The notes beneath the pieces are model-generated. The model did not search any database, had not been told where the DNA came from, and saw only the letters and a program-made list of their open reading frames with translations. A stretch of 64,000 nucleotides of DNA from Euphorbia lathyris (lineage: Eukaryota > Streptophyta > Magnoliopsida > Malpighiales > Euphorbiaceae), in assembly GCF_963576675.1 (NCBI RefSeq), contig NC_088918.1:70109501-70173500 (forward strand). The letters are read 5' to 3'. This document shows, piece by piece, positions 58,801 through 64,000 of this stretch (positions are counted from its first letter, which is position 1; each line of letters starts with the position of its first letter). A program made the position numbers and the translations under genes.

Positions 58801-60177
58801 AAAAAACAAATTATTTGAAATTGGCATGGAGATAATTTCCTATTTTCATTTACTCTTTGGAAGATTAATCAGTTGTATAGTGTTTCAGGAATCTTATAAC
58901 AAAATTTAAATCACAATCTTTAAGTTGCAATGTTTTCTTAGACCTCTATATTTTTATTCTATGTTGCTCGGAAACTTTGATTTTAAAGTGTTTCACTTTT
59001 CTGTATCCATTTCGGAAACCGAAACTCTTGAAAACTTGTAGTAAAAGTTTTAGGTTATGTTTCCATAATTAAAAAAAAAATGGAAACCCGTTTCTTAAAA
59101 TTTGGTAACTCGTTTTTTAGCATGTAATGTGTTTTCAGAAACGGATAAATGCTAAATCACTTGTTCGGTAAATCTCTAATATTTCCTAGATCATATCTTC
59201 TACAGCTTTCAAAATAAAAAAAAGTCCTTTTTTCCCCTTTATTATTTGACTTGTATATAATTTTTTTTTTTTTTTTTCATATATATATAAATTAAACAGA
59301 GGGCGAGCCTTGGCGCAACGGTAAACGTTGTTGTCGTGTGACCAAGAGGTCAAGGGTTCGAGTCTTAGGAGCGGCCTCTTGCCAAATAAATTGGCAGGGG
59401 AAGGCTTGCCCCCAGTACACCCTTGTGGTGGGACCCCTTCCCGGACCCTCGCCCAGCGGGGACGCGTAGTGCGACCGGGCCGCCCTTTTTTCTTATATAT
59501 AAATTAAACATACATCCTTATAATTTTAAAAATATCCAAATTTTTATTATTTACACGTTTCTCTCACATTTCCGGTTCCATGTAACATAGGGGTGCTTTG
59601 TAGTTCTTTTTTCTTTTCTGTTAGTAGTTCATTTCGTGCTATGAATCTGGCAATTATTAATGGAGATCCCTCTGTTCTGAGCAGATCTCATCTGGTAGCA
59701 AAGCTTATTTTCTTGGACCAACTCTGCGAGATTTCCCCATACCTTCCGAGAAGTTTTCTCGAAGCTCATATTCCTTATGCGATTCTCCGATCAATTTACA
59801 GCCAGTATTACTCGAATTCGCCTTCCATGCCACTAGCTCTACTAAATTCATCACCTCGCCATTCACCTGCTGTATCACTGTCACACGCTTCTCCTGCGGT
59901 TAAGCAGCCTCGAGGAGACTCAACGCCTCAGCATGGTGCATATGATTCGGGATACTTTAAGGGCTCATCATCGCTTAACCAGGATCACACTTATGATACT
60001 GAGAGTGGAAACCTTCGCAACAACGAAAGCAAGCATCGGAATGTTCGCCGTTCTGGACCCTTGGATTACAGTTCAAGCCGCAGAGGCAAACTTGAAGGCT
60101 CAACATCAGGCAGCACAGGTCCGAGTCCATTGCCAAGATTTGCAGTATCAAGATCTGGCCCTCTTATGTACAAGTAG
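37802..60177 (+). CDS. NAP1: NAP1/GNARLED, SCAR/WAVE complex subunit (23 exons)
   Basis: Exons: 37802-38221, 38329-38403, 39957-40037, 40461-40541, 40664-40746, 42714-42798, 43374-43499, 43599-43706, 44186-44230, 44316-44458, 45859-45991, 46888-46998, 47230-47308, 48317-48510, 48903-49048, 49703-49784, 50055-50165, 53010-53135, 53225-53364, 53476-53572, 55671-56662, 57524-57736, 59685-60177. Phases agree at every junction, giving 4164 nt, about 1387 residues, close to Arabidopsis NAP1. All introns are GT-AG except intron 4 (GCAAGT donor). Family stretches include GPSRWTEYLGPDM near the N-terminus, FPEHFSKLQLER, SYDPPLKGLQEDLNFVSPR, LFEKPSEQ, FGGYGVDRLDRMM and PLPRFAVSRSGPL at the end. NAP1 (NCKAP1/HEM family) binds SRA1 in the WAVE complex and relays ROP GTPase signals to ARP2/3, shaping trichomes, epidermal cells and, in legumes, infection threads. 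The start is ATG 37802; the TTG three bases earlier is not a start. Confidence 0.96.
40129..40308. mobile_element. MITE in NAP1 intron 3
   Basis: A foldback of about 180 bp has arms containing AAGAGGGATTGGAGGGAGG and CCTCCTCCAATCCCCCTT, with an inner inverted pair around AGGCATGTATT / ATACATGCTT. It is non-coding. The ends (GGGTATG...CTACCTA) suggest a hAT-type MITE, but target duplications are unclear. Confidence 0.7.
45140..45510 (+). mobile_element. LTR-like remnant in NAP1 intron 10
   Basis: The stretch has a TATAAATG-like box near 45329, an R-region-like CTCTTTCTCTGTAATC, and a downstream GAGTGGCGAACTGGGTTAAC...TTATTCCTAACAGGATCG segment typical of short LTRs or TRIM elements. No partner repeat or target duplication was found, so it is only a candidate. 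Confidence 0.35.
50166..53009 (+). other. NAP1 intron 17 (2.8 kb)
   Basis: The longest NAP1 intron. It is AT-rich, with T-runs near 52170-52190. No transposon protein or inverted-repeat element was recognised. Short open frames in it are not conserved. Confidence 0.6.
53960..55115 (-). pseudogene. hAT transposase fragment (DUF659 type) in NAP1 intron 20
   Basis: On the minus strand: INFLVDSPSGTVFLESTDAS at 55114-55055 (DUF659 region), RPNLYWTPCAAYCIDLILED near 54800-54740, RELIRPSVTRFA, WTNSKWAKEAAGK, and toward the C-terminus AAGHYLNPEFSYS near 54250. These are typical of plant hAT-like transposases with DUF659. The frame is shifted several times. The BED zinc finger and terminal repeats were not found, so it is a truncated relic. 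Repeats of CTATAATAAACA at 53870-53985 flank its 3' side. It lies antisense within a host intron and should be spliced out. Confidence 0.75.
56749..57095 (+). repeat. Tandem duplications in NAP1 intron 21
   Basis: A 138-bp unit (start TTTCAAATCTTGGATAAAAT) occurs at 56819 and again at 56957 with few differences. Just before it, a segment of about 21 bp (TTCATTATTCGCTGGTCTTC) is also doubled at about 56749-56791. The duplications are non-coding. Confidence 0.85.
57776..58162. mobile_element. MITE in NAP1 intron 22
   Basis: A foldback of about 387 bp has long terminal inverted repeats: the left includes ATGGCCCCTAAACTATAGCG and the right its near complement CACTATAGTTCAGGGACCAT. The flanks ACATTTAT and ACATTTTAT look like an imperfect 8-9 bp duplication. 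It has no coding capacity. Confidence 0.75.
58198..58464. mobile_element. Second foldback in NAP1 intron 22
   Basis: An imperfect inverted repeat pairs the left GGGTCAAATTGACCCTTTCA region with the right TTGAAGTGTCAAATCTGTCC region, and an inner CTTTGAGTA with TACTCAAAG. It is more degenerate than its neighbour and non-coding. Confidence 0.55.
59299..59494 (+). mobile_element. Au-type SINE in NAP1 intron 22
   Basis: This tRNA-derived SINE begins GAGGGCGAGCCTTGGCGCAA, with a pol III A box (TGGCGCAACGG) and B box (GGTTCGAGTC near 59355), and ends in a T-rich tail after GGGCCGCCC. It is flanked by a perfect 16-bp duplication ATATATAAATTAAACA (59283-59298 and 59495-59510). The sequence matches the widespread angiosperm Au SINE as I know it. 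It lies in the sense direction about 190 bp upstream of the last exon. Confidence 0.9.
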
Positions 60178-60390
60178 AAAATGTGGTTGATGAAAAAGAG
60201 GGTGCAAGGTCGAAAATTTTCCATTATCAATCATCATATTTTACCTGGCCACATGTTTAGGAGCTTATATTTGCAAATTTTGGTGTGATGTAAATGTAAT
60301 TATTTCAAGTGGTTTATATTGTTGTTGATCATATGATTCAGTGCCTTGTATTAGAAATGAATTTGCTAATGGATTCTATGATGTGATTTA
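60178..60390 (+). terminator. NAP1 3' UTR and likely polyadenylation region
   Basis: AT-rich sequence with TGTAAATGTAATTAT near 60290 and TTGTATTAGAAATG near 60345 resembles plant far- and near-upstream poly(A) signals. No single AATAAA is present. The exact cleavage site cannot be set. Confidence 0.4.
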
Positions 60391-60665
60391 GGCTCCGTTT
60401 GTTTGCAGAAAAAATATTGTGCCGGAAAATATCTTCATGATTTTCTGGTGTTTGTTTGCTTCGGAAAATTTTAAGTGGGGAAAAGAGACATTTTTCTAAG
60501 CCTTTGAAACCTTTCATCATTCTTAGCCTTTTAAAAATAGTAGCACCTACTACTTTTTCTCATTGTTCGGTGTGGTGCTTAAAAATCGGAAAATATTTTA
60601 TTTTCCAACACGATTTTTCCATATCCAATATTTTCCAAAACACGATATTTTTCGACAAATAAACC
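60391..60665. mobile_element. Possible hAT-like MITE downstream of NAP1
   Basis: The segment starts GGCTCCGTTTGTTTGC and ends near CGACAAATAAAC, with inner GGAAAATAT / ATATTTTCC complements. Such GGCTCCGTTTGTTT ends are common in plant hAT MITEs. The ends are only partly complementary. Confidence 0.45.
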
Positions 60666-62545
60666 AGTGCAGGTCACTGCTGCTTTTTAGAGAACATGGT
60701 TTTAGTTTCTTATTTTTTGTAGGAGTTGAGTTGTTATTCAGTTCCTATTTTTAGGTTTGCTATTATCTTATATTTCGCTTATAAGATGATTTCTTTGAAT
60801 TCGAAATTAATCAGAGTTTTTTTTATATTATTTTAATTTCTTTTGATTAATATCAACATCATAAACCCCGAGCAAAAAGTATTATCTAGCTTCTGTATTT
60901 AGCATTTTTTCATCAATTGTATTTATCTTTATTTTTTCCAATTATTATTTTTGGCTTAGTACATCACTCTTCTTTTGAATTTGTTCAAAAAAAAAATTTG
61001 ATTGGTCTAATCTTCTCTAATCTTTCGAGCCCCAACTTGCTTAAAATACTCTGATAACTCTCTTAACTTGTTTAAAATATAGTCAATTAATTCCTTAATT
61101 GTAAAGAGTGAACTACATGTGGAAAAGTGTATTGTACGTGTTTTAAAAAAGTCAAACAAATTTACATATAAGTGACATGTCGCATTTGAACTATCACACC
61201 GGAAAAATGAAAGGGGTTAATTATTTATTTTTCATCGTTGAATCTAATATCTTTTGTTACTTGAGCAGAATTTTTAAAATGTTCCTTGCTCTTGGTGTGA
61301 CAAGTATTTGTTTCGGTACACTAGACTATTAAAATGTAGGTAAAAGTGACAATGTCATTACATGGTAAAAAAAAAAAAGAACATGTCGTTTTTCTATGTG
61401 TCAGTCCAAATTGGATGTGTGACTTCGTTTAACTTTTTTAAGGCGTGTGAAATATACATTTTGCTATGGTAATGTTTTAAACAAGTTCAGAAAAATATCA
61501 GAATACTCTAAAAGTTCAGGAAACCATTGAATGAATTTTTTCTAGACAAGTTAACTGAGAAAATAGTGTACTTAAGCCTTTTTTTATTTTTTCTTTTCTT
61601 TGATACATTTCTTGTTGAATGTCACGTTATGTATGCATAGTTAAAATATCATGAATTAAGCTACTTGTTTTGTTTGTTAGGCACACATAATGGATGAGTT
61701 CTGTTTTTTTCAGATATGGAGTATTGAACTCGTGATCTTTCACATTCAGTTACAAATTGAACCATGCCCAATTGGTCACAATGGAGTTGTTTATGTATTA
61801 AAAGGACTGCATATGGTTTATTTATTAAAAAAAGGTGCATTACTATAAAATAAAACTAAAGAAGAATTGGTAAAAAATATAGGAGTGCATATGGATATTA
61901 TGGATCCGTTCGGTTTAAAAATCCAAACTGAATACAATTGAAGGAAACAAAAAAAGAAGCAACTAATCAAATCGAACTAGATTTTTTAAGTTTGAATATA
62001 AACTGAATATAATTAAAAAAGAGAAGACAAAGTTATCTTTTTTCTTTTTTAATAATAGAAGACAAAGTTATCTTAAAATTTTATAATCCAATATTAATAA
62101 TAATAACGCATCTAATTTATTCAATTTCAGACATACTAGTTAATACAATAATATATATAGCTATGAATTAAGTTCGGTTTTATTCGATTTTTTTAATAAA
62201 ATAACCGAACAGAAATAATATTTGGGTTGGTTCATCAAACTCCATAGAGCTAAATAAAGGGCATGCAAATTCCTTTACAGTATATACTAAAGAAGTTCCA
62301 TAGAGCTAAATAAAAGCTTTGAGCAATTCGTTTAAAACTACAAATAACTAGGTAACCAATAAATCATCAAAAAAAAAAAAAAACTAAGTAACCAATAAAC
62401 TTTACAACCTTTCAAAAAAAAATTTATAATCAAAGATTATAACAAAAGATAACAATTAAAAAGAATTAATTATAATACCACATGATTTATTCTCTAGTAT
62501 ATACAAATGAATTTTATAACTATTAGAATTTTGAACAACTCTAAT
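60666..62545. other. AT-rich intergenic region
   Basis: No gene was recognised. A patch at 61890-62240 has GTTCGGTTT and AACCGAAC words reminiscent of the MITE at 14083-14738, but it is too degraded to bound. Confidence 0.45.
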
Positions 62546-62546
62546 T

Positions 62547-62840
62547 TTGTGCTTCATAGCATACAAGGTAAATGTAGGTAAGAAAGTTAAATCTACTATG
62601 AGTACAACAACAAAAATATGCAAAAGGGGACACAATTTGATGGCCAAAACCTACATTCTCAAAAGACTTGGACTATGTATGTTTTGCCTCCGAATAAATA
62701 CCCATATGATAGTGTTACTGGTTTTCAAAAACCGAAGAAAGGGAAAGGCTTTTTTCCCCAGATGTATGGAGTCGATTGTACCAGGTTTCGTAAGTATCGT
62801 CTTCAGAAAAAGTAGGAGAAGTTGGCATCATAAAGTCTGA
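62547..62840 (+). other. Unidentified short reading frame
   Basis: The frames at 62547-62840 and 62618-62815 overlap. The second ends KPKKGKGFFPQMYGVDCTRF and FRKYRLQKK, which looks protein-like rather than random. I do not recognise the family. It may be a gene fragment or part of an exon of an unseen gene; no start, splice or promoter context supports a full gene. Confidence 0.25.
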
Positions 62841-63025
62841 GTAAGTGCGGTCTGATTAGTACACAAACAAGAACAGTCTGGTTCAGTTAAGTCCGTCCTG
62901 ACGACCCTTTTGTCACGGTTAACCATTAATCTTACAAGAGGTAGCTTCTGTGCAACCTCATGCCATATTGCATTCACAGTTCCATTTGAATTACCATATT
63001 CGAAATACTGACTGACCTGAACCAC
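62828..63025 (-). other. Possible terminal exon on the minus strand
   Basis: On the minus strand GTGGTTCAG at about 63019 could be a splice acceptor, followed by an open frame with EYGNSNGTVNAIWHEVAQKL and PLVRLMVNRDKR, ending in TGA at 62828. The composition looks coding. Upstream exons would lie to the right, partly outside the window. The family is not recognised. Confidence 0.3.
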
Positions 63026-63552
63026 ACAATTGAAACCAGAAAATCTTAATTAAACACTGAATGTTATATCATATGCAATCTAGCAGCCAAAAGATGACTT
63101 CAATAGAAACAAAGCGGCTGGGGATCCCTTAGAAAGCTTAAAGGTTCAAAAATTTAATATATAAACTTGCAAGGCATGATATTACTTAAGGCTCTTTTCC
63201 GGAAGTTAGATAATGATTAACCAAACGCAAATTCCAAACATAACCTAACAAACAAATTTATAATGAAAAATGCATATCATAATCGGAGTTCTAAATCTTG
63301 TGATGAAAAATATGGTCAATCTGGCTCACTCAAGCAATAATTTCTGAGAGAAAATCACACGAACACAAGGGGCATTATAGTCCATAAGGAAAGGAGGATA
63401 GTAAAAAAAGCTTATAAAGACTATAGGACGAAAATACTACCTATTACGATCATCTTCTCCTTGCTACCGCATGAATGTTTGTCTTATTCCTTCCAAAATA
63501 ATCCGTACTTTACAAAAAAAAAAAAAGGTTTCCAAGAAAGGTATTTGATAGA

Positions 63553-63960
63553 ATGCTTGAGAAAAATGAGATTTTCTGGACAATGATGATGGTGGATAAT
63601 GGGATTCCAGGGAAAGCCGGTAAGGTACGCTTCACCTGGAGAGAGCAATGGAAGAGAAATGAGGGTGAAGGTTGTGTGCTTTATCATCACTATAGTTCAT
63701 GTAGTCATCTAAGGATGGTGGAGAAGGATCAGACTATTTTAGAGTGAGGGAAGAGAATGAGGGTAATGGTTGTGTGCATTTTCATCACTATAGTGCATGT
63801 ACTCATCTACGGATGTGGAGAAGGATCAGACTATTTTAGGGTGAGGGAAGAGACATTTCAAGTGAAGCCTGGTTTGGATAAATATCCTTGCATGAAGGAT
63901 ATGTTGGGGAATGGTAGAGGCTTTGGAGTTGGTGAATAAGTCGGGGATGAAGTCTACTTC
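63553..63960 (+). repeat. 98-bp tandem duplication near the right edge
   Basis: A 98-bp unit (GAGGGT at 63661 and again at 63759; shared GGAGAAGGATCAGACTATTT) occurs twice, at about 63649-63746 and 63747-63842, with about ten differences. Short frames cross the repeat but end at the unit boundaries. No gene is assigned. Confidence 0.65.
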
Positions 63961-64000
63961 TGCGAGAAGACCTAAAAGGGGTTAAATAAATGCAGTTCTA

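Noticed and set aside
59299..59370. A tRNA gene (A and B boxes present)
   Set aside because: The sequence extends beyond a tRNA length, cannot form a full cloverleaf by eye, and is flanked by target duplications; it is the head of a SINE.

Overview
The window is plant nuclear DNA, most likely from a eudicot. It contains one apparently intact 23-exon gene with AT-rich introns, a tRNA-derived Au-type SINE, plant-lineage LTR retrotransposons with two RNase H domains, a Mutator-like element, and hAT and LINE remnants. No prokaryotic gene organisation is present. The species cannot be named from sequence alone.

Positions 1-28370 are a nest of transposons. The outermost layer is a Mutator-like element (MULE). 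It carries a broken DUF1985-Ulp1 gene (plus strand, 21470-24781) facing a broken mudrA-type transposase gene (minus strand, 25327-27885), with 134-bp tandem repeats at its right side. A Copia retrotransposon sits inside the DUF1985 reading frame; only its 3' LTR is in view (42-1277 plus 21366-21469). That LTR is split by a complete 20.1-kb Ty3/gypsy element of the Tat/Ogre type (1278-21360, 5-bp target duplication GCTGT). The Tat/Ogre element has LTRs about 2.6-2.7 kb long, a gag region with four gag-like modules, protease, RT, two RNase H domains and integrase. All coding parts carry stops or frameshifts. Downstream of pol it holds an antisense, intron-containing plant mobile domain (PMD) gene with its own TATA-like promoter (13707-17437, minus strand). 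A 656-bp hAT MITE sits in one intron of that gene, making a four-level nest.

Positions 28370-37085 are a transposon-rich intergenic region. It holds an 865-bp duplicated piece of the neighbouring NAP1 gene (including exon 14), a solo LTR of the same Copia family with an AATTT target duplication, a foldback element, a minus-strand Copia remnant with a 5' LTR and an initiator-tRNA primer site, and an internally deleted LINE remnant.

Positions 37086-60400 are a single host gene, NAP1 (GNARLED; NCKAP1/HEM family), a subunit of the SCAR/WAVE complex that activates ARP2/3 actin nucleation. All 23 coding exons join in frame into about 1387 residues, so the gene looks functional. Its introns hold a MITE, an LTR-like remnant, an antisense hAT transposase fragment (DUF659 type), foldback elements, tandem duplications and an Au SINE with a perfect 16-bp target duplication.

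Positions 60400-64000 are AT-rich flanking DNA with weak MITE-like remnants, two short unassigned reading frames and a 98-bp tandem duplication.
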